DNA of 64,000 nucleotides from Stemphylium vesicarium (Eukaryota > Ascomycota > Dothideomycetes > Pleosporales > Pleosporaceae). Where the stretch lies: the NCBI GenBank assembly GCA_004380135.1, contig QXCR01000108.1, positions 1 through 64,000 on the forward strand, in the 5' to 3' direction. Below, piece after piece: positions 33,455-45,502 of this stretch. How positions within the stretch are numbered: the stretch's first letter is position 1; every line of letters starts with the position of its first letter. Below the pieces are notes generated by a model. The model saw only the letters and a list, made by a program, of their open reading frames with translations, was not told the origin of the DNA and did no database searches. Both the position numbers and the translations under genes were made by a program.

Positions 33455-34624
33455 ATGTCATCCACCACAGCCCTCAAAACCCAAGATGCAAAGTTCGCTC
33501 GACTCGGTCTTTCAAAAAGCATCGTAAATAAAGAGCAGATATGCTGCTACACACGTTCTCTCGATAAGGCGTTAGACCAAAACCCGGTCTTGGTGCTTGT
33601 CCATGGGTATCCACAGTCATCCTACATGTAACTCTACCTTTCCCTCACACCCCAGACAGCACATATTTTTGAACCAAGACACAAACACGTGCGCAACCAA
33701 GGTAACACACGTACTGATACCAGTACAGGTGGCGCCACCTAATCCCCCTCCTCCCCTCCACCTTCCCACTCTTCATGCCTGACCTCCCGGGCTACGGCGC
33801 CAGTGCACCAATACCGCAAAACGACAAGGTAAGCGCCGGAATAGCGATCTTGGAAGCGCTGAAAACCGCAGTCGCGGAAGCGAACAAAGGGATCAATGAA
33901 ACCGTGAAAATCATCTTAATCGGACATGATCGCGGGGCGAGAACCGCGCACCATATCACCGTCAGCGGTGTGCAAGGCGTGGATATTCTGGGCGTGTGTT
34001 TAATCGATATTGTAAGTTTCCTCTTCTTCTTCTTGAGACTTTATGCAAGACGGGCATGGACGTTGATCGAGCAAACAGGTCCCCACATCAACACAATGGC
34101 ACCACTTCACCAACCCATCCACCGCCGCAAAAGAAATCACAGGCTACTTCCACTGGCCGCTCCTCGCAAACGTCGATCTAGCAACCCGCATGATCACCGC
34201 CTTCGGCGCGGCGAACTGGTGTCAGGAGATGATTCTACGCTGGTCGGGTAAGAACGATTCTGGTCAAGAGGCATTGAAGGCGGATGATGCTCTATCGGTC
34301 TATGGCCAGTTCTTCGCGCAGGAACGTACGCTCAAGGCAAGCTGTGAGGATTACAAAGAGGGGGCTACGACGGATGTTGAGAGGGAGGAGGCGTGGCAGA
34401 AGGACGGGAGGAAGATTGGGGTTCCGCTTTTGTTGCTGTATAGTCAGGCGGGGATTGGGAGTCGGTTTTCGTTTCCGGGTGTGTGGAGGGAGTGGGTGGG
34501 TGAGGGGGTTGATGTGGTGCATCATGGGCTGGGAGATGGGGTTGGGCATTTTGGGGCGGAGGAGGCGCCGGGGGAGTGCGCGGAGATTATTGGGAAGTGG
34601 ATAGGGAAGGCGTTTGGGAAGTAA
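33455..34624 (+). CDS. Alpha/beta hydrolase of the epoxide hydrolase / haloacetate dehalogenase group
   Basis: Exons 33455-33627, 33729-34011 and 34079-34624 give 333 residues. Introns are 101 and 67 bases. The order of motifs is that of epoxide hydrolases: HGYP at residues 50-53 (oxyanion hole), a nucleophile elbow GHDRGA with D125, and a C-terminal GVGHFGAEEAP with the catalytic His at about 309. The cap domain contains ITGYFHWPLLANVDLATRMI. The aspartate nucleophile excludes a simple serine esterase. The substrate could be an epoxide or a halogenated acid; sequence alone does not decide. No signal peptide, so probably cytosolic. GC content rises and composition becomes G-rich toward the 3' end. 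Confidence 0.88.
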
Positions 34625-35576
34625 GACTCGTACGATGAGAGCCGTAAGGAAAAGAGTCCTCCTCACATTGATGTCCAGAATAGTTTCTCTAGGGGCTGCC
34701 ACCTGGAAGCCAAGTAGAAGCCATTAGTGTGTTATTCTTGAGTTTTGCTGCCCTGATGGAAAACGTCTCGGAACGGTGTTGGACGGAGGTTGGTGGTTCA
34801 ATGCAGGTAAGACTCTGCATGCCGTTCTGATAGTAAGCCATGTGCAACAGTGGTGTTTTCCGGCTACACCAAGGAATTATGGTTTCAATAGTGTGAGATA
34901 GTATACTTCCTCATGCCTTCCATCACTTTGTACCTTCCCGCGTGGGAGGAAATCCGTCTCGAGGTTACAAATTCAACGGGGTGGGATCTAAAGTCTGCGC
35001 AAGCTGTCGGACTATTGTTGTCAGAAAGACTCTAGCTAAAATTTAGCGCCGTAAAGCCACGGGGGCTCATGTATTGAAGTTCCAATAAGTGGGGTGACGG
35101 GCGGCATGGGACCACCCGTAGCGTCTTGGCAGTTCCTTCCCGCCGCCCTCGTCGATTCCCTTTCAACCTGCCCTTACGAGCAGCTCGGTAACGGAGACCG
35201 CGACACGTTTATCTAGACGACGATGATACACTCCTATTCTGAACCGCACCGAATTGGCGGCAATCTAGAGCCTGCATAACATCCTGGCACTTATCCGGCT
35301 TCTCAGCAAAAGCACCTTCGAGGCCACGGCACCCCGCCGCCTCGGTGTGTATCCCGCAATTCCTTCCTCGCGTTATCGAATGGGTGGCGCGTACGCATGA
35401 TATTGGCGGCTTATACGCTGCGCAGACTCTATTCAACTCAATATGGACAATAGTTAGCGAGTACCACTAGTAACATACGATCGGCGCAATAATTGGCATA
35501 TGAAGGTGCACATCTTATTTCCCACGCTGGTCTCCCTTCCTCCTTGTTTGTTTCTCCACAGTGCCGATCACCCCTC
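34625..35576. other. Intergenic region of about 950 bases
   Basis: 3' flank of the hydrolase and promoter of the oxidase. No gene-like frame. Confidence 0.5.
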
Positions 35577-37197
35577 ATGTTCGTCTTTACCATCATATCC
35601 TCACTAATTTTCCTCGTCCACCGGTCATCGGCGGCGGCGGGGTATGATGACTTGGTGCGCGCAATATCTACATTGGGTCCGCAGCTGTCGAAAGATGCCT
35701 CTGTCACATTTCCTTGGGATGCCCGCTGGGAAGAATTGCAGACTCGCGGCTCTTCCCCGCGCATTTCTCCCGACTATAACGCTGTCATCGAGGTAGCAAC
35801 AGAAGCTGATGTGCAGAAAACAGTCTCCCTAGCCAATCAATTCAATATACCATTCTTAGCTATCTCTGGTGGTCATGGTTGGACTAAAACGCTAAACTCG
35901 TTGCCGTTTGGTATCCAAATCAATTTACGGAAGCTCAACACTACGACACTCGGCCAGGACGGCAAGACTGCGACATTGGGCGGCGGAACGAAACAGTACG
36001 AGATTACTCGCTCCCTGTTTGCACAAGGAAAGTATGCTGGTAAGTCTGCACCCTTGCCCTGCCGAAATAGCCGATTGAGGTCACAAGCTGACCTTACGTC
36101 TCTAGTCACCGGGCTCTCAGAATGCGTGTCTGTGTCCGGACCGCTGCTTGGGGGTGGCCACAGTCTGCTTCAGGCCCAGCATGGTTACGTCGTCGATGGC
36201 CTTGTCTCTGCGCGTGTGGTCGTTGCCAGCGGCGAAATTGTAACAGCATCTCGGGCGGAAAACGCTGACTTATTCTGGGCGTTGCAAGGAGCCGGGCATA
36301 ATTTCGGTATCCTCACCAGCCTTGAAGTTAAAGTTTACGACATATCCTCTTTTTGGACTGTCTATACACTCACTTACTCCACCGAGAAAGTAGAGGCATT
36401 GTTCAGCCTGATCAACGAGTTTGAAGATCCCTCCTTCAACCGGCCTACGAAACTAGCGCTCACAGGGGTGTTTGTGAGAATCCCTGCTGTCGATTCGGTC
36501 AATGTAAGTTGCGCCTTGGTACCGAGGACTGAAAGTGCTGACATCTGATAAGCCTGTCGTTGCATATACCGTCGCATATGAGGGTTCGGAGGCCGAGGCT
36601 GAGCAATATGCTGCGCGCTTCAAAGCGCTTGGCCCTATCTCGACCACGCTCGATACTGATGTCAACTATGTAGAACTGTACACTGTTACTAGAAACAGCC
36701 TGTCAAGTCAAGCTTGTACGCAAAACGAAAACATCCTGGGTGCCGGTGTGTCCTTACCTGCTTGGGACATTCCGGGTATTCGTAAGGCCTTCACGATATT
36801 CGCGGACATTACCGCCGATCCGCGCTTCAATACTTCCATCACCCTTCTTGAGAACTACGGTATGCAAGGGGTTCGCGCCGTCGATTCTGCATCTACTGCA
36901 TTAGCACCTGCGGAGCGCGAGCTACCTATTCTCTCGAGTCTGGTGCTCTGGTGGGCTGGCGATGACGACAAGACAACAAAAGATGCTCATGCACACACAC
37001 GTGCAATGCGCGATGCGCTGTATACGGGCGTAGACAGCAACTCTAAGCAAAAGCGGCACTGCTACGTTAACTACGCGAATGGTGAAGAATCAAAGCCGGA
37101 GGTATACGGTGACAAGGCTAGGCTCACGAAGTTAGCAAAGTTGAAGCGTGTGTGGGATCCAAACAACAAATTTAGGTACTATAACCCGATAGTGTAG
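35577..37197 (+). CDS. Secreted FAD-linked oxidase, berberine-bridge type
   Basis: Exons 35577-36039, 36106-36503 and 36553-37197 give 501 residues; introns are 66 and 49 bases. The start at MFVFTIISSLIFLVH begins a signal peptide cleaved near SSAAA; an in-frame ATG at 35493 would bury it. The FAD-binding domain (PCMH type) has YNAVIEVATEADVQKTVSLA and ISGGHGW, whose His is the usual 8-alpha linkage site. LSECVSVSGPLLGGGHS supplies a candidate Cys for the second FAD bond. The C-terminal BBE region ends with CYVNYANGEE and KRVWDPNNKFRYYNPI. These enzymes oxidise sugars, alcohols or secondary metabolites with oxygen. The substrate is unknown. It lies near the catabolic cluster but separate from it. 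Confidence 0.92.
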
Positions 37198-37485
37198 TCA
37201 CGGTTGCAGAATACAAGGTATTTGAAAATCAAAATGTGTTACTATATACGGTATCCTGGAGGCATTCGCTGGTCTCAGAAGTGGTGACCGCGTCCTCAAA
37301 ACCGCAGCGCGGCTGATACATCGCGAAAACCCAATCAACACAGCCACCTCATGACGCCGGCGTTGTTCGCCGGAGCGTCACTCCTGTCATCTTTCCAGCC
37401 GGGGTCTTCATCCTTGGGTGCCCACCCCAGATACTTCGCCATGGCCTCCTCGGTCAGCTCCACCCCTGACCCCTCCACCCTCTCC

Positions 37486-37530
37486 TCCTCATCCCTTGTC
37501 TCCTCATCCCTTGTCTCCTCATCCCCTGTC
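37486..37530. repeat. 15-base in-frame minisatellite, three copies
   Basis: Three tandem copies of TCCTCATCCCTTGTC (the last with one change). On the minus strand each unit codes for five residues (DEETR or DEETG), so copy-number change would not break the frame. Confidence 0.9.
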
Positions 37531-37685
37531 TCCTCAGCAGGCAGCGCAGCATCCTTTGCAGCATTGTGTAGTCCCATCACTGACATGCTGGAGGCACCAC
37601 CGACCTTGACGCGCGAGAAAGCCTTTGTGGAGGAGACTTTGGCCTCGGGCCCAAAACTGGTTTGAAAATGGTGATCAATCAGTTT

Positions 37686-37686
<1 letters not shown>

Positions 37687-37716
<30 letters not shown>
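37687..37716. repeat. CA/GT microsatellite, 15 units
   Basis: Perfect (CA)15 on the plus strand. On the minus strand it forms the 5' end of the inferred intron in the 2EXR-like gene. Confidence 0.95.
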
Positions 37717-37718
<2 letters not shown>

Positions 37719-38325
37719 TCCTCCCCTGGGATTCTCTTGTCGATACCTGCGACTAAGATTCTCTTGTCAATCTCTGCGACGGTGTGTGAAGAAGTGGTGA
37801 CGGGGAGTTGTGTGGGTAGAGCTTCACAGGTTTTTCGCTCACCCGAAACGGCTTCGTCAAACAAACCTACTTCATTGCAGGCTGCTCCCATCCTGAGCCA
37901 TTCTGCTTCTTCGAGCATGAACGGCCTTGCCAGGCACTCTGGCTGCTGGCACACAATGTGGAGCTGTTTTGCAGCTGGGAGCGCGTCTCCCAACACCGAC
38001 CATATGTCCATCCAAGTGGTGTTCAAGGATACGGATTTGACGGGGTTGATGATGATCTCGAGGATCATCTTCTGGTGGTCGATGGAGAGGGTTTCTTCGT
38101 CCTCTGGACCCCATATGTGGTATGGTGTGAGAAAGAGGGTGGATAGCGCTATGACCTGCGCTTCATTTGAGGTGAAGAGCTGTGCCGGGAGAGGCGAGAT
38201 GCTTGTTTTATTACGTCGAATTCTGTTTCATTGCAGTCGACTGTTGCTGTGGTGGGGAGGCTCTCAAGCCAAATCATGTCGCAGATCTCCTTAGGGAGCT
38301 TAGAGAAGAGGGTAAAGGCGGCCAT

Positions 38326-38644
38326 GATGGTGGTAATGATGATGGTAATGATGATAGTGGTTCTTGTAGTGATGGCAATTTTTGTGGTGTTGTCAGGGGT
38401 TCTGAAAACTGGTCTTTTTTTTGAAAAAAAGCTTTTTGGCGTGTGAACGAGAATGTTGTCGCTGATTAGAACTTAGAAGGAGAATTGCCCACCTTATAAA
38501 GGATCCTGATTTCTCAAGTTTGGTACTGTAAGTGGGACTTGGAAAAATTTATTGTGAATACATCTCTACATACTGACTACCTCCACGCCGCCCTATCACC
38601 GACGCCCCCGATGCAACAACGTACACGATATGCGTCCAGCACAT
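38326..38644. other. Intergenic, promoter of the 2EXR-like gene
   Basis: Contains imperfect GATGGTAAT-type short repeats just upstream of the 38325 start and a TATAAA-like sequence near 38496. No gene. Confidence 0.5.
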
Positions 38645-40399
38645 TCACGCGAGACTGACCCACCGCTCATTCTCGCAGATTCTCATATCTTCGCTTAGCA
38701 CTATGCCTCTCGCGATATGTCTGCGCGCGTGGTACACGCTACCCAAATACCGCGACTCCTCTAGTTGGGTCAATCTTTCAAGCACAAATCGTAAATGTGC
38801 TTCATTGCTCATTGATGATTTTCCCAGTATGAAGAGTGGCCACAGAGCTGCCCCATTACTTGATGGAAGACTCTGAAGTGCATCAATGATGGCAACTTGG
38901 AGGTCCTGCGCCGAACACGATATTTGAGGTATATGATTGTAGGATGGTAGGCGCGAGAGAACTTGGTTGTGCAAGTACAATATCGCGGAAAGGCGTTTTA
39001 TCTCCGCGATCCGAACAAGGCTGCGCTCGCCTCCAATACCGGGCTGCATTATCTGCTTAAGACGCGATAGTTGGTCGAGGAGATCAAATGCTCTGACAGT
39101 ATGCGTCAAAGTCTGTGTTTTGTCCTCTGTGCGCACATCGGCAGCCAGTAAGGATATATGGTTAATGATCGAAATGAGCTCACGAGAGCAGCCCATTATG
39201 CTGTCAATCTAAACACAGTTTTCAGCGAGGCGCATACCGAGCTTGTGGAAGCGCGTACATACCTGATGATATTTCTCGTTCATCTCCCAATGATGAGCCT
39301 CTACAAGTCCGTCATCGTGTCCCCACGCCGTTCTGCCCATAACCTCATGTGCAACGAGATAGATTTCGCAGAACCCTCTAAGATCTGCGTCCGTTCTCGT
39401 ATCACATTTCAATCCCTTTAGCATGCGCAGCCCCATGTTGAGATGTGTGATCCAACTCGGCTCGCATCCATCGGTGATATCGCGGAAGCAAAACATGACT
39501 ATCGTCGCCAGGCTCTTCCAGTCCATCCGCTTACCAGAGAGGTGCTCGTTCAGCCCACGTATCGCTTTAGAGCGATGCTTTAGCGATTCAACTTCGTACG
39601 TCTTCTCGCCACTGAAATGGTATAATTGGCACGCTGATGCACCGAGCAGTGTTTCGCGAAGAGGCGCAAATTCGTGTGCAATCGGAAGCAGCACGTCGAG
39701 ATAAGGGTTCGAGTTGCTACTGAGTGAGCATTTCGGAGCGATGAAGTGTGTGTAATAGTCTATTAGTCGTATTTCGCTGCTCTTTAGCCTGAAAACTGGG
39801 AGGGCGACTGATGTGAAGATGTCGCTAGAGGTCGTAGAGCCTGGGACGCGGGAAGATTGCCACGAACTTTCGTCTGGGTTGACAGTGTCGCGCCGAGTTG
39901 CAACTTGGCTGACTTCTTCTGTGCTCGCGTTTATAGGGGACCGATTCGCTGAGTACAAGTTTGTTCGCGCATTTTTCGCTGTATGATCAGCCCCAGTCCA
40001 CTCCCGCTCTCCGGAAAGTAGGGCAGATGGTAACGTAGAGGTGAAGTTTTCGGCCGCGATATGTAAGTCACTACTATCGGCTACTCCTAGAGATCGAGTC
40101 GGTTCCACCAATGTATTTGGCGAAGGCCCTGATGCTCCATCTGGTTTCCGCTTTGTCCTTGCGATCGATCTGTTGCTGCGTTTTGACCACACTCCTTCTC
40201 TGCCATGCACAATACCTCTTTGGCGAGCATCCTCTGCCCACAACAGTCGTGTTTCGTATCTGCAACCTAAATCCAAGCGAGTGCATCGTCCGCAGTCAGG
40301 CCTCTCTTCCGTGCATCTCACGTGCGCTGTCTTGCACGTGACGCAGCCTGTTCTTTTGCGGGGACCGTTCTGTTTGCGCGGGCCGTTATTCTTAGGCAT
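38645..40399 (-). CDS. Zn2Cys6 transcription factor
   Basis: Minus-strand exons 40399-39263 and 39208-38645 (54-base intron, GTATGT donor, TTTAG acceptor) give 566 residues. The binuclear zinc cluster is complete: C19-x2-C22-x6-C29-x6-C36-x2-C39-x6-C46, preceded by a basic repeat (NGPRKQNGPRKR). The rest has the fungal-specific regulatory domain, with FIAPKCSLSSNSNPYLDVLL, LLGASACQLYHFSGE and WKSLATIVMFCFRDITDGC. It should be a nuclear DNA-binding regulator. Its start lies about 3.2 kb from the 5-oxoprolinase stop-side exon boundary region, and the two stand in tandem on the minus strand with only 255 bases between this start and the oxoprolinase stop. It is a candidate pathway regulator. Confidence 0.92.
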
Positions 40400-40654
40400 A
40401 AGGTGCTATTGAAGCGAGTGTCTTCATCCGAGGACACGATGGAAGGTGAGGAAGGGAGTCTGGTAGGGAATCTCAGTGCAGTGGATGTGGCGCGCACCAG
40501 ATCGCCGGACTTGGCAGGTCCGTTTGTGACTCCTGCGGGGCAAGGACGATTAGATCACGGGGCAAGCCTAGATGAGGCGCGGTTGCTATGAGGCCACCAC
40601 AGATTCCGGGACCCAGGCTAAATGAGAAGGGTGTTGTGTTTAGATTCTAGAATA

Positions 40655-43600
40655 TTACGAAGCCGTGGCCTGTATCTCAGCATAATTTGCAACACTACCC
40701 GTTGCTCTCGGCCACCGCATCGTCGCGTCTGCAGTTCTATTCACTCCCACCTTTGCAAGCCCCGCTTGGCCGTAGCCACCACCCCCCGGTGTATACATTA
40801 CACAGCGATCACCCGCATTCATTGCCACCATATTCTTCGGACCCAGATTGATCCATCTCTCGCTTCCATCCTCTCTGCGCTTGACCCAGTAGTTGGCGCC
40901 TCGTTCACCGCTCTGCCCGCCATTCATGCCATACGGTTCTGTCACTCGACGCTCCGTGATGACACTGAACTTCAACGGAGCTCTGCACTGTATATCTCTA
41001 ATGACCCCGTTACCGCCTCGATGCATACCATCGCCACCACTATCTTGCCTGATTGAGAACTCGCGAAGGACGACAGGATAACGTTTTTCCAGACTTTCGG
41101 GATCTGTTATGCGCGTATTTGTCATGTGCGTGTGCACTCCAGAAGCCCCATGTGCGCTGGCGGTTGCTCCTGAGCCACCACAAACCGTTTCTCCGAACGC
41201 ATATGCGTGGCCAGCCAGCTTCTTGCCATTCTTGTCAACACCACCCTCACCAAAGAAACCGAGACAGTTCATGCATCCTTGCGATGCTCCAGCGACCTCG
41301 AAAGCTTTGAGGATGACATCGACGACACGTTGCGATGTATTAGTGTTGCCAGCGCAAACAGCAGGTCCAGCTGAAGGGTTCAAAAAGCAACCTTCGGGCA
41401 GAACCACCTTGGTAGGTGCCAAGCAGCCTTGATTCATAGGAATCTCAGTTCCGATCAGGAGACGAAGTGAATACAACAGTGCAGAGTGTGTTATGGCTGG
41501 AGGAGCGTTCATGTTGCCATACAGCTCACAAGATGTACCTGTGAAGTCAAACTCCGCACTGCCGTCTTCCTCAATCGTGACCTTAAGCTTCATGAACGAG
41601 CCATTGTCCATTGAGTCAGCGGAGGACAAAGTGGGTCCGCGCTCGCGGAGTGTTTGCTTTAGGAACGACCGGACAGCGATTTCAGCATTGCGCTGGATAG
41701 CAGCCATGTACAACTGTACAACGCTTTGCGAATACTCCTCCATCAGAGCTTTAACAAGCAATAGGCCTTTGTTGTTGGCGGCAACCTGGGCTTTCAAATC
41801 CGAAAGATTGTCCGCTAGTCTGCGGCTGCCGTTGCATCCCGGATAATTGCCGGGTGCGAGGAGGATTTCGGTGATACCATCTTCGTCAAAGTAGCCGTTA
41901 CGAACCAGGCGAAATGATCTAATTGCAGCCCCTTCCTGCCAAAGCTCTGTAGAGTTGGGAGGCATAGACGTCCCGCCCAACCCGCCAATGTCGGTATGGT
42001 GCCCTCTCGAAGCGACATAGAAGAGTATTTGCTTGCCCTGGGGATCGAATACTGGTGTAATCTGAAGGTGTAGGGTCAGTGTACCTTGCGCAAAGATATC
42101 TCCAAGGTGTGTACTTACGACCGTGATGTCGGGCAAATGTGTGCCTCCAGCCTCAGGATGGTTGCTCACCAGAACGTCTCCGGGCACCAAATCGTCCTTG
42201 CGTAGCTCATGCTGGTATCTCACAGCGTAACTCATCGACCCGAGGTGTACTGGAACGTGAGGCGCATTAGCGACAAGGCCAGCGTCTGGGCCAAATATCG
42301 CACAAGAAAAGTCTAGCCGCTCTTTGATGTTGAGAGAGACGGAAGTGTTTTGCAAGGCCCTTCCCATTTGCTCTGCAATGCTCATGAACCGATGGCCGAA
42401 AACGCTGAGGCTAGCGGGGTCGATTATGGAGTCAGATAAGGAGTGCTTGTAGGGCGTGTTGATCTCGATCACAACATGTGCTGTCAGGATCTTGGCTGTT
42501 GCTCCGGGCACGACGACTAGGGTCTGAGTTGAGTCCAAAACAATGGCAGGGCCAGGGATGAGAGATCCAGGCGGCAACGCATCTAGAATGTAGACTGGAG
42601 TCTTTAGGCTTCCGTGTCCCTTGAAGAACACGATCCTAGTGACGCTTGGTGGGATAGCAGTTCTCCCAAAAGTCAGCCTGGTAAGGTCGTCCGAGAGTCG
42701 ATTGGCTTCTGTGGCTGTCTCATAGCCCTTTCCAACACCACGCACTCTAATGTCGTCGATCAGAATCGAGCGATCTTCCGGGAAGTTGAAGTTGAATTCC
42801 TGCAAATGTCGCTGCAGGAATTCTGACTTGAAGTCTTGACCCGGCCTCGCTAGAATCATCACGGAGGTATCTGTGCCTTGGTATCGCATGTTGAGATAGT
42901 GCTCGAATTCGATCTTGGGTTCAGGGATTCCCTGCCCTTTGATGGCGGCTTTGACTTGTTCTCTGAGCTCTCCGAAGATTTGTTGGAAACTTCGATGCGC
43001 TTCAGTCGAGTATGTCTGAGAGCAAGGGCGTTGTACTTCCGATACAACATCTGCCAGCGCTAGCCCGTAAGCCGAGAGAATACTGGAGTATTTGTGGATG
43101 ATGATAGTATCGATGCCAAGCTTCGACGCAATCTCGCAGGCGTGCTGTCCGCCAGCTCCGCCAAAGCAGCTTAGATGGTGGTTTCCTAACCACGTCAGCC
43201 TGCCGATTGTATTTGTATCTGGTTGAACATACCAAGCAAATGACCTTTGGCTTCAGTCAACGCCCGGATGGGTCGGCACATAGCCTCGTTGGCCACATCA
43301 AGGAAGCCATATGCTACTTCCTGTGGAGACAGACATTGGCCAGTCTCCGAATTGATCGTTTTGGCGAGCAGCTCGAACTTGTTGCGCACAATAACCTCGT
43401 CAAGAGGCTCGTTCTCATTTGGGCCGAAAATCTTGGGGAACGCGTCGGGCACTAAACGGCCGATGAAGAGGTTCGCATCCGTTACTGTAAGAGGTCCACC
43501 CTTGCGGTAAGAAGCTGGACCGGGGTGTGACGAAGCGCTCTCTGGGCCGACGGTGAAGAGACCGTTGCGCCAAGCCAGTATTGAACCTCCTCCAGCAGCT

Positions 43601-44807
43601 ACAGTATTGATGTCGAGTTGGGGGCTTTGGATGGTTACGCCGGCCGTCGTCGTTTCGAAAACATGGTCAAATGTACCGCCGAATCGTGAGACGTCTGTAG
43701 AAGTGCCGCCCATGTCGAAGCCGATGATAGGAGTTCGGGTAGCTGGATCGTACGAAGTCCTGGCATAGCCAACAACTCCACCTGACATAAGGATTAGCGC
43801 CACTCATAGCAAAGGATTGTGGAATGCCATACCTGCTGGCCCAGAAAGTATGCCACGTAGCCCGCTGAAGAGGTCATGTCGCACAAGGCCTCCATCAGAC
43901 TGCATGAACTCGCATCGAACGTCGTTTAAATGGCCACCTTGGAACCCTTTCCGAAAGCCGGCAAGATACTTTTTGATCTCGGGCGTCAGGTACGCGTCTG
44001 CTGTGGCCGAGCTTCCACGAGGAACCATCTTGATCATGTTCGCGGCAACCTGTGAAGAGAGAGACACTTGCTTGAAGCCAACCTCGAGGGCCAGCTGCCC
44101 AGCACGGACTTCGTGTTGCGGATAAGCGTAGGAGTGAGTAAAGCATATAGCAATAGTCTCGATGCCTTTCTCCCTAATGCCCTGCAACGGAGCTAATACA
44201 GCCTCATCCTCCAGTGGCTTCAGTATACGGATGAGTTGACCATTTATTCCTCGTTCAAGAAGACCTGGGACTTCATCTTGAGCAGGGAAGTGGCCGTCAA
44301 CATCCTCGTCGAACCCCTCAATCGTCACTCTTTCGTCGACCTCGACGACTTCAGAGTATAAGACTTCGGGCTTGTCGATGTTGAGATCGAATAGTCGTGG
44401 TCGGGATTGATAGCCAATTTCAATGAGATCGCGAAAGCCTCTAGTGACAAGGAAGGCGTGGCTTGTACCCTTCCTCTCTAGAAGAGCATTGGTAGCGACG
44501 GTTGTACCCATGCGTATACTGTCAATGCTGGACTTGGGCAATGGCTCATTGCGAGGAATCTCAACCTTGAGGTATGTATTCAGTATGCGGCGTATTCCTA
44601 AGTCCCATGTTAACAGACTGATTGTTGCAAGACGTACGGATATGTACCCTCTGTTGGTGCGTCTTCATAGTTGGAGGGATCTACCGAAAGCAGCTTGAAA
44701 GCCAAATCAGACTGACCAGGGGCAGTAGCCCAAATATCAGTGAAGGTCCCACCTCTATCAATGGCAATCTTGATGTCCGTCACAGGCTCATTCGGCATAG
44801 AACCCAT
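40655..44807 (-). CDS. 5-oxoprolinase (ATP-hydrolysing), hydantoinase A/B fusion
   Basis: Five minus-strand exons: 44807-44648, 44597-43833, 43781-43233, 43185-42119 and 42061-40655, giving 1,315 residues, normal for this cytosolic enzyme. It opens 5-oxoproline to glutamate using ATP and serves the glutathione cycle; related enzymes open hydantoins. The N-terminal HyuA half has the ATP-binding IAIDRGGTFTDIW (residues 14-26), MGTTVATNALLERKG and IIGFDMGGTSTDVSRFGG. The HyuB half includes LPDITVITPVFDPQG, FYVASRGHHTDIGG and the C-terminal YTPGGGGYG. The last intron is 57 bases without an in-frame stop. It is called because removing it restores the conserved join DITV-ITPVFDP. A divergent transporter gene lies 695 bases upstream. 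Confidence 0.95.
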
Positions 44808-45502
44808 CTTGACCCAGGCGAGCAACGAAGTGCGACAAGCTTATCGCGCCACATGGTGGCCACATATATATACCGTCCAGTAGTACATGACATCTTGTCA
44901 TAGTGATATTGAGTCCCGAACTCGGCAATTGATATGATTGCAGTTCAAGGCCATGCTGCGGGGAAACTAGGAAAGGAGGAAGGTAGATACGATGACGGCA
45001 CCGCGGAGTTGACGCGCATCCAGCGTGGGGTCCGTGTGCGCGCGACGACGCTTGCCGCGTTTTGGAAACCCCTACAGTCCCGCCAATCCACGTCGCTCGT
45101 CGTGTCGACCTTCCTCACCATCAACGCCGCATCCAAGCAACGCAAAAGTCATGCAGGCGGGTGGTCGTATCGACCATCCTCTTTTGTTCATGCAACTAGG
45201 CAATTGACCAGCAGTGTGACCGAACTTGGGCACTTGCGTACGCGACAATGCTATCCGGATTCCAGATGCCGTCAAGCAAGATAGGCCTGATAGCCGTATC
45301 TGGGGATACCGAGAGCTGTTATTTGGTCCCACTTCACTGATTAATGAAAGCCGGGGTAGTATATCGATACCATGTTGTCGGTGGCTGGCCTGTGGAGATA
45401 TAAGGGCTCGTCTCCATCATCATGGGAGAAATGAACTATTGACTACTTTACAGTCGAGGCCTTTACCGGTTTCGAAGCCCACTATCTTCTGAATCTATCA
45501 TT
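44808..45502. promoter_or_regulatory. Divergent promoter with GATA-factor sites
   Basis: Between the starts of the oxoprolinase and transporter genes. Matches to HGATAR on either strand lie at 44841-44846, 45279-45284, 45288-45293, 45482-45487 and 45495-45500. The pair at 45279/45288 is only 9 bases apart. About two matches are expected by chance in this length. AreA/NIT2-type factors use such sites for nitrogen control. Confidence 0.5.

Larger units (their letters stand above)
37335..38325 (-). pseudogene. 2EXR-like gene with a frameshift and a microsatellite splice site
   Basis: The minus strand starts MAAFTLFSKLPKEICDMIW (38325), the type of short motif found at the N-terminus of fungal 2EXR/F-box-like proteins. 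The frame changes by one base near 38205, after TEFDVIKQAS. It goes on as PLPAQLFTSNEAQ and HIWGPEDEETLSIDHQKMI, then to RIPGEDL at 37716. An intron at 37715-37657 then joins FGPEAKVSSTKAFSRV and the acidic end, stopping at 37335. That intron begins inside a 30-base CA/GT repeat, so its donor is GTGTGT. Near the end three copies of a 15-base unit code for DEETR/DEETG. Function unknown. It is either a pseudogene or a gene with a sequencing error at 38205; the coherent protein on both sides favours recent damage or error. Confidence 0.6.

Noticed and set aside
42062..42118. Reading through this stretch as coding in the 5-oxoprolinase
   Set aside because: Good donor and acceptor are present and removal restores a conserved junction, so it is treated as an intron.
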